Assembly: GCA_032164245.1 (NCBI GenBank)
Contig: JAVMKO010000022.1
Coordinates: forward strand, 345,772 to 409,771
DNA length: 64,000 bases
Direction of reading: 5' to 3'
From: Sternotherus odoratus
Taxonomy: Eukaryota > Chordata > Testudines > Kinosternidae
The translations under genes were made by a program, and so were the position numbers. This document shows positions 23,788 through 34,570 of the stretch, one piece after another (within the stretch, counting starts at the first letter, position 1; every line of letters starts with the position of its first letter). A model generated the notes under the pieces. That model saw nothing but the letters and a program-made list of their open reading frames with translations, ran no database searches and had not been told where the DNA came from.

Positions 23788-23965
23788 GTTCGTGACGGTC
23801 GCTGGAACAACGAAGCTTCGGCTCGTTCATTGCGGTATCGTTACCTTCAGTAGTTCTCTAGTTCTCTAGTTTAGTGTAGTTCAGTTTAGTTAGTGTAGTT
23901 TAGTACTTTAACCTGTATATAGTTAAAAAAAAAAGAGAGAGAGGGAGAAATTCCGGCACCGGGGC

Positions 23966-26257
23966 ATGCCTGGAGCGCCGGGTTTCAAAACTTGTGAAGG
24001 CTGTGCTAAGCCTATGCCCGGGAGTGACCTGCACTCCAAGTGCCTCAAGTGCTTGGGTGAGGGCCATTTAGCTGAGCGCTGCGCGATTTGTAAGGCATTT
24101 AAGCCCCGAACAAAAAAGGAAAGAGACTCGCGCCTGAAGATCATCCTCATGGAGTCGGCTCTTCAGCCTGAGGCGCTGTCCACCTCCGTGCGCAGCGCAC
24201 CAGCCTCGGTGCGGGACCCGTCGGCACCGAAGGCTGACCGGGGAAAACACTGGCACCGATCCCCACAGAGGGGGAGCTCCCGAAGGCACCGCTCCCAGTC
24301 ACCGGTGCCTTCAAAGAAGTCGAGAGGTCATTCCCCAGTCCGCAGAACCCAGGGTGAACCCTCTCCACCACGGCAGACTTCGGGTCGCAAGGGCGAGTCT
24401 CGTAAAGTGCCTGCGCAGCTGCATGCGCCCCTCGGTACCGCCTCCTCTCCTCAAGAACTGATGGAGCAGCCGGATAGAGCTTCAACGTCAGATACTTTTG
24501 AGGCGGCCAGGGACTTAATCGCGCTAACGATGGAACCAACCCCGGCACCGGCACAAACACAGTCACAGTTTGTAGTACCGGCACTGGTAGTAGCGCGACC
24601 TCCGGCACCGATCACTCTTCAGAGTCCGGTGCCGCTGATTCCCGCCCACCCGGAGTCAGCGCCGGCACGGGCGGTACGGGCTCCCCCGGTACCGATCATA
24701 CCGGTATCGACGACTTCAGAGTCTACGGCACCCAGGTGCATTGAACAGCACCCGGGGAAGCCGACAATGTTCGACAGGCACATCACGGCACCGACGGGGT
24801 CCGCTCCTCCATGGTCCGGGTCAGATTATTCATCTGAGTCTGATGCACGATCTTCAAGGTCGGGACGTAGCCATCACACCTCCCGCTCCCACCATCATTC
24901 TCGGCACCGCAGATCCTCCCATCATAGGTCCCTTCCACCCTGGCTTCCTCAGGAGCAGGCTCCAGGGCAATGGCCATTCTGGACGCCCTTTGCGTTCCGC
25001 CAGCAGGGACCACCATCAGTGTCATCTTACCTGCCCTCGGTGCAGAGAGGACCGGTCTCCGCCACCGTTTCGGTGCCGCCCCCGGAGGTGCCCCCGGAGA
25101 TCCCTGTACCTGGTCCTTCGGGGCTGCACCGCCCCGCGGCGGAAGCTCAACAGACAGCACAGGCAGGGGCTCCCGGTGACCAGGCACCTGTGGAACCGGT
25201 TGAGGACCCCCAGTTTGCTGCATCCTCTTCCTCCTCACCCGACGAGGCAGTAGCAGGCTCCTCGTCTCCAAATTTGCCACCAATGGATGTCAGGGGGCAT
25301 CAGGAACTCCTCCGAAGGGTGGCGCAAAATCTTGACCTCCCAGCTGAGGAAGTAGAGGAAGAATCGGATCCCACAGTGGACATTTTGACAACGGGTGGCC
25401 CTACCAAGATAGCCCTTCCGTTCATTAAGACTATTCAGAAAATTTCCAATGTCATATGGCAGACACCATCTTCTCTTCAGCCTACCGCTAGAGGGGTTGA
25501 GAGGCGTTACTTTGCCCCCCAGCAAGGGAATGAGCACCTGTTCACCCGCCCTCAGCCAGGAACGCTGGTGGCAGATACAGTTAACCACCATGAGCGTCAG
25601 GGGCAGATGGGATCCACCCCAAAGTCCCATGATGCCAAGAAGTTAGACTTATTTGGCAGAAAAGTCTACACTTCCGGAGCCCTCCAGCTGCGCATCGCAA
25701 ATCAACAAGCGGCTTTGGGGAGGTACGCCTACAATTCCTGGTCGGCAATGGCAAAATTCCAGGCCCAACTTCCCATGGATTCTCACTCAGAGTTTAAGGC
25801 CATTCTCAAGGAAGGTAGGGTTGTCTCGAGGGCAGCCCTACAGGCTGCTCTGGATTCCGCTGACGCAGCCTCATGCATCATGGCAACAGCCATTGCTATG
25901 AGACGGGGGGCATGGTTACAAGTCTCCAGGATTCCACCCCCGGTGCAGTCTACTATACAAGACCTGCCCTTTGATAAGCAGGGTCTGTTTTCTGAAGAGA
26001 CTGATAAGAAATTACATTCTATGAAAGACTCGAGGACCATGTTACGATCTCTGGGCCTCCATACTCCTCAGCCCCTCCGAAGGCCTTTCAGACCTCCCCC
26101 TCCCACACAGCCAAGACCATACCAGTTCCCTCCTCGACGGGACCCCCCTAGGAGGGGTGGTAGGGGCAATGGCAGGGGACGCCCTCGCCCCTTGTCCAGA
26201 AACGGACAGCAGGACTCGGGTCCCAGAAACCAGCAAGGGCCCAGACCTAATTTTTGA
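23966..26257 (+). CDS. DIRS Gag-like protein
   Basis: A 763-codon frame. The N-terminus has a cysteine/histidine cluster (CEGCAKPMPG, then KCLKCLGEGHLAERC) that resembles a zinc-binding nucleocapsid-type motif, followed by a long arginine/serine/proline-rich region. A more conserved C-terminal half (about residues 430-690) contains DLFGRKVYTSGALQLRIANQ and SMKDSRTMLRSLGLHT. The last part is rich in arginine and glycine (GGRGNGRGRPR) and probably binds nucleic acid. This is ORF1 of DIRS elements and would package the element RNA. It overlaps the start of the RT frame. The same C-terminal region is recognisable in the decayed copy near 6000. Confidence 0.85.
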   Translation: MPGAPGFKTCEGCAKPMPGSDLHSKCLKCLGEGHLAERCAICKAFKPRTKKERDSRLKIILMESALQPEALSTSVRSAPASVRDPSAPKADRGKHWHRSPQRGSSRRHRSQSPVPSKKSRGHSPVRRTQGEPSPPRQTSGRKGESRKVPAQLHAPLGTASSPQELMEQPDRASTSDTFEAARDLIALTMEPTPAPAQTQSQFVVPALVVARPPAPITLQSPVPLIPAHPESAPARAVRAPPVPIIPVSTTSESTAPRCIEQHPGKPTMFDRHITAPTGSAPPWSGSDYSSESDARSSRSGRSHHTSRSHHHSRHRRSSHHRSLPPWLPQEQAPGQWPFWTPFAFRQQGPPSVSSYLPSVQRGPVSATVSVPPPEVPPEIPVPGPSGLHRPAAEAQQTAQAGAPGDQAPVEPVEDPQFAASSSSSPDEAVAGSSSPNLPPMDVRGHQELLRRVAQNLDLPAEEVEEESDPTVDILTTGGPTKIALPFIKTIQKISNVIWQTPSSLQPTARGVERRYFAPQQGNEHLFTRPQPGTLVADTVNHHERQGQMGSTPKSHDAKKLDLFGRKVYTSGALQLRIANQQAALGRYAYNSWSAMAKFQAQLPMDSHSEFKAILKEGRVVSRAALQAALDSADAASCIMATAIAMRRGAWLQVSRIPPPVQSTIQDLPFDKQGLFSEETDKKLHSMKDSRTMLRSLGLHTPQPLRRPFRPPPPTQPRPYQFPPRRDPPRRGGRGNGRGRPRPLSRNGQQDSGPRNQQGPRPNF

Positions 26258-28177
26258 AGTTGCGCCCAAGGGCCTCAGACCAGTTCCCTTAGATCCTTCC
26301 CGTCCCTTTGTGAACCGCTTATCCCACTTTTACCAGGAGTGGGCCCTACTTACTTCAGACAAGTGGGTCCTCAGCCTGGTGAGGGTGGGATATTCTATCC
26401 AATTCTCCTCCCTTCCGCCCCACCATCCTCCCTCCCCGTCCCTCTTCAGGGACCCATCTCATGAGCAACTCCTTGTTCATGAGGTCAATACCCTCCTGTC
26501 TTTGGGTGCCATAGAGGAGGTTCCTCAAGAATTTCGGGGCAAGGGTTACTACTCCCGTTATTTCCTTATCCCGAAGGCCAAAGGTGGTCTTCGTCCCATC
26601 CTAGACCTGCGGGGCCTCAACTCCTACATAAAGAAGCTGAAGTTCCACATGCTCTCTCGCGCGACCATCATTCCCTCCTTGGATCGCGGGGACTGGTTTG
26701 CCGCCCTCGACCTAAAGGATGCATATTTCCATATTTCAATCATCCCCAGTCACAGAAGGTTCCTGAGATTCATGTTAGGGGACTGCCACTACCAGTTTAC
26801 AGTTCTTCCGTTCGGCCTATCCACTGCCCCAAGGGTCTTCACAAACTGCATGTCCGTTGTGGCCGCATTCCTGAGAAGGAAGCATGTGCATGTATACCCT
26901 TACCTGGACGATTGGCTCATCAGGGCAGAGACAGAACAGCTAGCGACCCAATACATAGCTCTCACCAGGGCGACTTTCCTCAGGTTGGGCTTCCTGCTAA
27001 ACGAGCCAAAATCGACCCTAGTGCCCACTCAGAGAACAGAGTTCATAGGGGCAATATTGGACTCTCAACAGGCAAGGGCATTCCTACCTCCTACGCGGGC
27101 CAAAGCCATAGCAGATTTGATTCACTCGGCCCTTCGATTCCCCACCACTACAGTCAGGAACTGCATGGTCCTCTTGGGACATATGGCAGCTTGTACATAT
27201 GTAGTGCCACACGCCAGGCTGCGGCTTCGCCCTCTCCAGACCTGGTTGGCAACTGTATATAGGCAGGGCAGAGATCCTCTAAACTTGATTGTCACTCTCC
27301 CAAACCACACACTGTGTTCTCTCCAGTGGTGGCTTCAACCCGACTCCCTCGCAGTAGGAGTCACCTTCCAGAAGCCTCAACCATCAGCAACCTTGGGGAC
27401 AGATGCTTCCGCCCTTGGCTGGGGAGCACATCTCGGAGACACCAGGACTCAAGGCCTCGTGGTCTCGGAGCGAGCTGTCCCTTCACATCAACGTCAGGGA
27501 GCTCAGAGCGGTTCGTCTTGCCTGCCAAGCGTTTCGGGAATGCATACAAGGCAAGTGTGTATTAGTGCTGACAGACAACACAGCAGCAATGTTTTACATA
27601 AACAAACAAGGGGGTGCTCGGTCCTCTCACCTATGCAGGGAAGCCCTAGCCCTCTGGGAATTTTGTATTTCACACAATATTCACCTCCGAGCCACCTATC
27701 TCCCAGGGGTTCAGAATGTATTGGCAGACACACTGTCGCTCCTTTCGGGGCCACGAGTGGTCGCTCAGGGCCGATATTGCACACTCAATCTTCCTAGTGT
27801 GGGTCTTTCCCCTCATGGATCTGTTCGCCACGAGAGTCAACAGGAAGTGCCAGAGGTTTTGTTCCCTCCTGAACCTCAGCCCAGGGTCAAAGGCAGACGC
27901 CTTTCAGATCCCTTGGAAGGGGGGTCTACTCTATGCGTTCCCTCCGTTTCCCCTTATCCACAGAGTGCTGCTCAAGGCCCGTCTAGACAGAGCCTTCATG
28001 ATCCTCATAGCGCCGGCGTGGCCCCGCCAGCATTGGTATACCCTGCTGATGTCCCTTTCCATCAGGACACCCATAACTCTCCCACTCCTCCCGACCCTGA
28101 TCTCTCAGGAACACGGCCGACTGCTACACCCCAACCTGCAGTCTCTCCACCTCACACCGTGGAATATCCGTGGCTGA
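26247..28177 (+). pseudogene. DIRS reverse transcriptase / RNase H, two frameshifts
   Basis: The frame covering 26157-27797 encodes the reverse transcriptase: LRPILDLRGLNSYIKKLKFH, FAALDLKDAYFHI with the first catalytic Asp, TVLPFGLSTAPRVFT, and YPYLDDWLI (YLDD box). The RNase H domain begins with LGTDASALGWGAHLGD but the frame is lost near 27462 by one base. RNase H then continues in the frame of 27403 (LSLHINVRELRAVRL, LTDNTAAMFYINKQGG). A second one-base shift near 27740 moves the C-terminal part (MDLFATRVNRKCQRF, LLYAFPPFPLIHRVL, APAWPRQHW) into the third frame, ending at 28177. Both shifts look like mutations rather than programmed signals. The copy therefore lacks a working RNase H unless supplied in trans. 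Confidence 0.85.
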
Positions 28178-29229
28178 ACCCCTCGGAGCTTCAGTGCTCT
28201 GCTCAAGTCAGGGATGTTCTACTGGGTAGCAGGAAACCTTCTACTCGGGCTACCTATGCAGCCAAGTGGAAGCGTTTCTCTTTGTGGGCTCAGGATAAGG
28301 GAGTTGCCTCTATTTTAGCTCCAATATCCCTTATCTTAGACTACCTCCTTGGCCTTAAGCAGCAAGGCTTGGCACTCTCCACTGTACGGGTGCACCTGGC
28401 TGCCATATCAGCTTTTCACCCAGGTGTTGGTGGAGTTTCTGTATTCAGTAATCCACTAGTCGTTCGGTTTATCAGGGGTTTGGAAAGGTTGTACCCCCCG
28501 GTGAGACACCCAGTTCCGCCTTGGGACCTGAACCTGGTGCTAACAGCGTTAATGAAGCCCCCCTTTGAACCCCTGGCCACTTGCCCTCTTTCCTATTTAT
28601 CTTGGAAAACGGCCTTTCTGGTGGCTATTACCTCTGCTAGAAGGGTGTCCGAGCTCAGAGCTCTTACCTCGGAACCCCCCTATATGGTCTTTCACAAGGA
28701 TAAGGTTCAGTTACGTCCTCACCCGGCCTTCCTTCCTAAGGTTGTTTCTGCTTTCCATATAAACCAAGACATATTCCTCCCTGTCTTTTTCCCAAAACCC
28801 CATACCTCTAACAGGGAGAGAATGTTCCACTCCTTGGACGTGAGGAGGGCTTTAGCCTTTTATATACAACGTACAAAACCTTTTCGTAAATCTCCACAAC
28901 TTTTTATTTCAGTAGCGGAGCGAATAAAGGGGTTGCCGATCTCTTCCCAACGCCTCTCGGCCTGGATAACATCATGTATCAAGCTGTGCTATAACCTCTC
29001 GAATGTTTCTCCTCTGCCGTTAACAGCCCATTCGACCAGAGCTCAGGCCGCATCCACAGCGTTCCTGTTGCACGTTCCCATCGCTGACATCTATAGAGCA
29101 GCAACGTGGTCTTCGGTTCACACCTTTTCCTCGCACTACGCGATTGTGCAGCAGACAATGGAGGACGTTGCTGTCGGACAGGCAGTCCCGGCAGCTGGCA
29201 TTGACAGTACTCATCACCCTCCTCCATGA
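27403..29229 (+). CDS. DIRS tyrosine recombinase
   Basis: The recombinase occupies roughly the C-terminal 340 residues of this open frame, from about 28180; the earlier part overlaps RNase H and is partly out of its native frame. Visible features are an N-terminal SAM-like helical region (STRATYAAKWKRFSLWAQD), the first catalytic Arg in ITSARRVSELRAL, the HxxR motif in TAHSTRAQAAS, and the His/Trp and nucleophilic Tyr region in ATWSSVHTFSSHYAI. It replaces integrase in DIRS elements and inserts circular DNA without target duplication, which fits the clean satellite junctions. The frame is intact through the catalytic domain. Confidence 0.88.
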   Translation: MLPPLAGEHISETPGLKASWSRSELSLHINVRELRAVRLACQAFRECIQGKCVLVLTDNTAAMFYINKQGGARSSHLCREALALWEFCISHNIHLRATYLPGVQNVLADTLSLLSGPRVVAQGRYCTLNLPSVGLSPHGSVRHESQQEVPEVLFPPEPQPRVKGRRLSDPLEGGSTLCVPSVSPYPQSAAQGPSRQSLHDPHSAGVAPPALVYPADVPFHQDTHNSPTPPDPDLSGTRPTATPQPAVSPPHTVEYPWLNPSELQCSAQVRDVLLGSRKPSTRATYAAKWKRFSLWAQDKGVASILAPISLILDYLLGLKQQGLALSTVRVHLAAISAFHPGVGGVSVFSNPLVVRFIRGLERLYPPVRHPVPPWDLNLVLTALMKPPFEPLATCPLSYLSWKTAFLVAITSARRVSELRALTSEPPYMVFHKDKVQLRPHPAFLPKVVSAFHINQDIFLPVFFPKPHTSNRERMFHSLDVRRALAFYIQRTKPFRKSPQLFISVAERIKGLPISSQRLSAWITSCIKLCYNLSNVSPLPLTAHSTRAQAASTAFLLHVPIADIYRAATWSSVHTFSSHYAIVQQTMEDVAVGQAVPAAGIDSTHHPPP

Positions 29230-29247
29230 TAACTGCTCGTAAGTCAC

Positions 29248-29345
29248 TGCTGGAATGCACATGAGCAAGCACTCGAAGAAGAAAAGACAGTTACTCACCT
29301 GTCGTAACAGTTGTTCTTCGAGATGTGTTGCTCATGTCCATTCCA
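29248..29345 (+). repeat. DIRS internal complementary region
   Basis: 29251-29285 is the reverse complement of the left outer terminus (AATGCACATGAGCAAGCACT... versus the start at 23604), and 29284-29345 is the reverse complement of the right outer terminus at 29530-29591. Such a junction serves as the template that restores both ends during DIRS replication through a circle. Confidence 0.9.
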
Positions 29346-29379
29346 AATCCCTCCCACCTCCCCTCAAGTCGGAGTACTG

Positions 29380-29591
29380 GCAAGAAGGAACTGGGCGGGG
29401 GTGGGTCGGCAGGGGCATATATGCATGGCCATAAGGGCGCCACTCCAGGGGTCGCCCCTGCCGACCCTACGGGTACCGCTGGGGAAAAATCTTCCGGGAC
29501 CGTGCATGCGCGGTGCGCACACACACTATTGGAATGGACATGAGCAACACATCTCGAAGAACAACTGTTACGACAGGTGAGTAACTGTCTT
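29380..29591 (-). repeat. DIRS right inverted terminal repeat
   Basis: Its inner part is a near-perfect reverse complement of the left repeat, with a few substitutions. The outer end is longer and ends GGTGAGTAACTGTCTT before the satellite resumes at 29592. Confidence 0.9.
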
Positions 29592-31477
29592 ACTTTCAGT
29601 ACTAGCTCTGAACTGAGCATGCAATCGACATTTGCCTTCAAATGTAAGGTACTGCAGAAATTTTGACACGGATCCGTTCATGAAAATGACTTTAAATGAA
29701 CAACATTTTCCCTATTACTGCTAGCGCCAAATTGACAATGCAATCGACCTCAGCATGTTATTTGAATTTATTACTGCACTTTTGGTACAGATCCGTTCGT
29801 AGTAATTTCTTTATGTAAGCAACTTTCCCCCTATTGCTGGTCATGCCAGACTGACAATGTAACCCACCTCAGCATGTCATTCGGAAGTATTTGTAAGCTT
29901 TTGGTACAGATCCGTTTGTGAACATTACTTTATATGAGCAACTTTTTCCCTATTGCTGGTAGTGCCAGACTGACAAAGTAACCACCTCAGCATGTCTTTG
30001 GAAAGTATTGCTGATCTTTTGCTACAGATCCGTTCGTGAAAATTACTTTATATGAGCAATGTTTTCCCTCTTACTGCTAGCGCCAAACTGACAATGCAAT
30101 CTACATCTACTTGTAGTTTGAATGTGTTGCTGAGCTTTTGGTACAGATCCATTCGTGAAAATGACTTTATATGAGCAAATTTTCCCAATTATTCTATCAC
30201 CATTCTAACAATGCAATCCATATCAGCATGTCATTTGAATGTATTACTGAACTTTTACCACAGATCCGTTTTTGAAAATTTCTTTATCTGAGTAAATATT
30301 TTCCTATTGCTGCTAGCACCAAATTGACAATGTGATCTACATCTACATGTAGTTTGAATGTATTGCTGAGCTTTTGGTACAGAGCCGTTCGTGAAAATGA
30401 CTTTATATGAGCAAATTTTCCCTATTATTGCTATCACCATTCTAACAATGCAATCCATATCAGCATGTCATTTGAATGTATTACTGAACTTTTACCACGG
30501 ATCCGTTAGTGAAAATTACTTTATATGAGCAACTTTTCCCCACTTACTGCTAGCGCCAAACTTCCAATGCAATCTACATCTACATGTAGTTTGAATGTAT
30601 TGCTGAGCTTTTGGTACAGATCCATTTGTGAAAATGATTTTATATAAGCAAATTTTCCCTATTACTGCTATCACCATTCTAACAATGCAATCCATATCAG
30701 CATTTAATTTGAATGTATTACTGGACTTTTACCACAGATCCGTTCTTGAAAATTTCTTTATCTGAGTAAATTTTTTCCTTTTACTGCCAATGTGATTCTG
30801 AAAATTCAATCCATATCAGTATGTCATTTGAATGTATTACTGAATTTTAAAAATGGATCCGTTCATGAAAATTTCTTTATATGAGCAGCTTTCCCCCTGT
30901 CAGCGCTACCGCCAATCTGACAATACTATCCACATCTACATTTTATTTGATTGTATTGCTGAGATTTTGGTACAGATCCGTTCGTGAAAATTTCTTTATA
31001 TGAGCAACTTTTCCCCACTTACTGCTAGCGCCAAACTGCCAATGCAATCTACATTTACATTTAGTTTGAATGTATTGCTGAACTTTTGGTACAGATTGGT
31101 TCTTTAAAAATTCTTTATATAAGCAATTTTTTTCCTATTACTGCCAATGCCATCCTGAAAATGCAATCCATATCAGTATGTCATTTGAATGTATTACTGA
31201 ACTTTTACCACGGAACCGTTCATGAAAATTTCTTTATATGAACAACTTTCCCCCTGTCAGCACTACCGCCAAACTGACAATACTATCCACAGCTACATGT
31301 TATTTGATTGTATTGCTGAGTTTTTGGTACAGATCTGTTCGTGAACATTTCTTTATATGAGCAACTTTTTACCAATTACTGGTAGAGCCAAACTGACAAT
31401 GCAATCCACATCTACATGTCATTTGAATGTATTACTGAACTTTTACAACGGAACCGGTTGTGAAAATGTCTTTATAT
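29592..31477 (+). repeat. Satellite A array
   Basis: Continuation of the 119-bp family after the DIRS insertion, beginning mid-monomer with ACTTTCAGTACTAG. It contains several dimer-like alternations of the GGTACAGATCC and TACCACGGATCC monomer types. No gene is seen. Confidence 0.9.
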
Positions 31478-31870
31478 TGTGACAAGGTGGCTCCTCAGAC
31501 TCCCCGGACTCAGGCCCTTTAGCCGTTCTCTTCTGGCTGGGGTTTGGCTCCCAGCTGGCTAGGAAGGGCTAACTCCCTCCTTCCTGCTTTCCTGTCTGCT
31601 GGCAGCCTCTCTGTCTCTGTCTCTCGCTCTCCTTCACTCCTCTCTGCTCTCACCAAACTCACTCTTCTTATTCCTCCTGCCTCCAAACTCGCTCCTCAAC
31701 TCCCACACTCTTCTCTGGGGAGGAGTCTTTTTAAAGGGCTCTGCCAGCCTCCTTAACTGGCCTCAGCTGGCCCTGCTTCTGGCAGCCTTGTTCAGCTGGA
31801 TCCAATTAAACTGCAGTTATCCCTCTCACCACAACCTTTTCTGGCCCTCGCCTGCCCTGGGTTTACCACA
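31478..31870 (-). repeat. Gypsy 3' LTR
   Basis: 393-bp direct repeat, five mismatches to 36382-36774. On the minus strand it is preceded by a purine run, GAGCAGGGGGGAGGGGGGATG (complement of 31871 onward), which is the polypurine tract. Confidence 0.95.
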
Positions 31871-33223
31871 CATCCCCCCTCCCCCCTGCTCAACACCATG
31901 GGGTTGGGCTACTTGGGTCGCTGAACAGTGGACCCTCGACAGGCCATCTGCATTTCCGTGCAGGCGGCCGGACCTATGTTGCACACGGAAGTGAAAGGGT
32001 TGCAGCGAGAGGAACCATCTGGTGACTCTTGCATTTTTGTCCTTGTTTTGCTGCATCCACTTCAGCGGGGCATGGTCAGTGACCAGGGTAAACCGTCTCC
32101 CGAGCAGATAGTAGCGGAGGCTTTCTACGGCCCACTTTACTGCCAGGCACTCCTTCTCTACTACGGCATATTTCCGTTCCCTGGGCAGTAGCTTCCGACT
32201 GAGGAAGAGGACTGGGTGGTCTTCTCCATCCACCATCTGGGAGAGCACCGCTCCTAGCCCCACCTCAGAGGCGTCAGTCTGCAAAAAAAACTCCTTTTCC
32301 CAATCCGGGGCTATTAGCACGGGGTCGGTGCAGAGGGCTGTCCGCAGATCCCTAAACGCCTCCTCTGCTGGATTCGACCATTTCACGATGTCCGTGCCAC
32401 GGGCTCTCGTCAGGTCCGTTAATGGGCATGCCCTGGCGGTGAAATGGGGAATGAACCGTCGATAGTACCCAACCAGCCCCAGGAACGCTCGGACCTGCTT
32501 CTTCCGGACTGGTCGTGGCCACTTCTGGATCGCCTCTAACTTGTTAAGCTGGGGTTTTACCAGGCCTCTCCCCACTATATATCCGAGGTATTTGGCTTCT
32601 GCTAGCCCAATCGAGCACTTGGCGGGATTTGCAGTCAGGTCAGCCTTCCTCAGGGTGTCTAGCACTGCCTCTACCTTCCCCAAGTGTGTCTCCCAGTCGG
32701 GGCTATGGATAATCACGTCATCCAAGTACGCGGCTGCGTACTTACGATGCGGCCGCAGCAGTTTGTCCATGAGCCGCTGGAAGGTGGCGGGGGCTCCGTG
32801 CAACCCAAAGGGGAGGACCGTATACTGGAACAAACCCTCTGGGGTGGCAAAGGCCGTTTTCTCCTTGTCCGCCGGGGCTAGGGGGATTTGCCAGTAACCT
32901 TTGGTCAGGTCAAGGGTGGACAGGAACCGTGCTGTTCCGAGCCGGTCAATCAGCTCATCTATTCGGGGTAATGGATATGCATCGAACTGGGAAACGTCAT
33001 TTGGCCTCCGGAAGTCGTTGCAGAATCGCACACTGCCATCTGGCTTGGGTACCAAGACCACGGGACTGGACCACTGGCTATGGGACTCTTCTATGACCCC
33101 TAATTTTAGCATTTTTTGGACTTCTGCCCCAATCACTTCCCTTCTTGCCTCTGGGATCCGGTAGGGCTTGACATGTACCTTTACCCCAGGCTCCATGTGG
33201 ATGTGGTGGTACACCTCCCTGGT
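31871..33223 (-). CDS. Gypsy reverse transcriptase and RNase H
   Basis: The minus-strand frame (open from 33223 to 31826, running slightly into the LTR) encodes a Ty3/gypsy RT: KLGVIEESHSQWSSPVVLVP, FCNDFRRPNDVSQFDAYPLP, LSTLDLTKGYWQIPL with the first catalytic Asp, TVLPFGLHGAPATFQRLMD, and YLDDVIIHS (YLDD box). RNase H follows with FFLQTDASEVGLGAVLSQ and FTLVTDHAPLKW. It is in the same frame as the integrase segment upstream and is separated from it by one TGA. There is no integrase after RNase H, confirming that the order is integrase first. Confidence 0.92.
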
Positions 33224-33226
33224 TCA
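33224..33226 (-). other. In-frame TGA between integrase and RT
   Basis: The coding similarity and frame continue on both sides (SEAPG, stop, TREVYHHIHMEPG). A CpG-type change of an arginine CGA codon is a likely cause, though that is inference. Confidence 0.75.
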
Positions 33227-34558
33227 GCCTGGTGCTTCCGAGAACACGTCCGGGTGGCATCTGATCATGCTGATCACTTCCTCTCTTTGGTTTGGGGTCA
33301 GCTCAGGGGATATCCCTATCTGGCTAGGCTGGTTCCCTTCCTGGGGGGTTGCTCCTAGCGTGACCACTTGAGCCTCTCTATCCTGCCATGGCTTCAGTAG
33401 GTTCACGTGATAGATCTGCTCCGGTTTCCGGCGTCCAGGCTGTTGGACTTTATAGTCTACGTCCCCCACAGCTTTGATCACCTCATAAGGCCCTTGCCAC
33501 TGGGCTAACAGTTTACTTTCAGCCGTGGGTATGAGCACCATCACCCGGTCCCCCACCTGGAACTTCTGGCTCAACGCCTGGCGATCGTAGTACCTTCGCT
33601 GGGCCTCTTGGGCCTTCTGCATGTGCTCTCGCACAATGGGGGTGACCTGAGCGATCCTCTCTCTCATCCGTAATACGTGATCAATGACATTTCTCCCCGG
33701 ATTCGGCTGTTCTTCCCAACCCTCTTTGGCTATATCGAGTAAGCCCTGAGGGTGGTGTCCATATAATAACTCGAATGGGGAGAATCCCGTTGAGGCCTGC
33801 GGTACCTCCCTCACCGCAAACAGTAGGTAGGGGAGCAGGGTGTCCCAATCCTTCCCGTCCCTGCTCACTACCTTCCGGATCATGCTCTTCAATGTCCTAT
33901 TGAAGCGTTCAACCAGGCCGTCAGTCTGGGGATGGTAAACCGACGTCCTTAGGGCCCGCACTTGGAGCAGGTCGCATAAGTCCTTCATCAGTTTAGACAC
34001 AAAGGGGGTCCCTTGATCGGTCAGGATCTCTTTGGGTATCCCTACTCGGGAAAAGATCTGCACCAACTCCCGGGCTATGGTCTTTGACATCGTGTTCCGT
34101 AGGGGCACGGCTTCCGGGTATCGGGTGGCGTAGTCTAGCACAACCAGTATGTGCTGATGGCCCCGGGCAGACTTCTCTAGGGGGCCTACCAGGTCCATAG
34201 CGATTCTCTCGAACGGGACTTCAATGATGGGTAGGGGTACCAGAGGGGCCCGTAAGTGTGGCCGGGGGGCATGCAATTGGCAGTCCAGGCAGGAGGCACA
34301 ATACCGCCGGACAGCCGCATAAACTCCGGGCCAAAAAAATCTTTTCAGGATCCGGTCGAGGGTTTTATCTACCCCTAGGTGGCCCTCGAAGAGATGGCTG
34401 TGGGCTAGGTCCATCACACCTCTCTGGTGCTTCTGCGGCACCAAGAGTTGCTCTATGGCTTGGTCCGGCCTCTGGTCTACCCTGTATAACAAGTCCCCCT
34501 TTATCACATAGTACGGCCCTTGTCCCTTAACTTTTCCTTCCACCAGGACTCCATTCAC
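33227..34558 (-). CDS. Gypsy integrase (encoded before RT)
   Basis: The minus-strand frame carries the zinc-binding N-terminal domain (HSHLFEGHLGVDKTL through CASCLDC), then the catalytic core with Asp in IAMDLVGPL, Asp in ILTDQGTPFVS, and Glu in HPQTDGLVERFNRTLK. A C-terminal chromo/SH3-like segment follows (FQVGDRVMVLIPT, WQGPYEVIKAVGD). It inserts the element DNA. It is in frame with the protease-like segment upstream, separated by a TAG at 34571-34573. The length, about 444 codons in this frame, suits a gypsy integrase. Confidence 0.92.
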
Positions 34559-34570
34559 CTCAACTACTTC

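Larger units (their letters stand above)
23604..29591 (+). mobile_element. DIRS-type tyrosine-recombinase retrotransposon
   Basis: This is a full-length 5988-bp element with the whole DIRS architecture: inverted terminal repeats (23604-23787 and 29380-29591), Gag, RT/RNase H and tyrosine recombinase frames on the + strand, and an internal complementary region at 29248-29345. The satellite reads ...AACTATTTA before it and ACTTTCAGTACTAG... after it; uninterrupted monomers elsewhere (for example 22531-22560) have AACTATTTAACTTTCAGTAC, so integration left no target duplication, as expected for insertion of a circle by a tyrosine recombinase. The RT/RNase H frame has lesions, so this copy is probably not autonomous. 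Confidence 0.93.
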
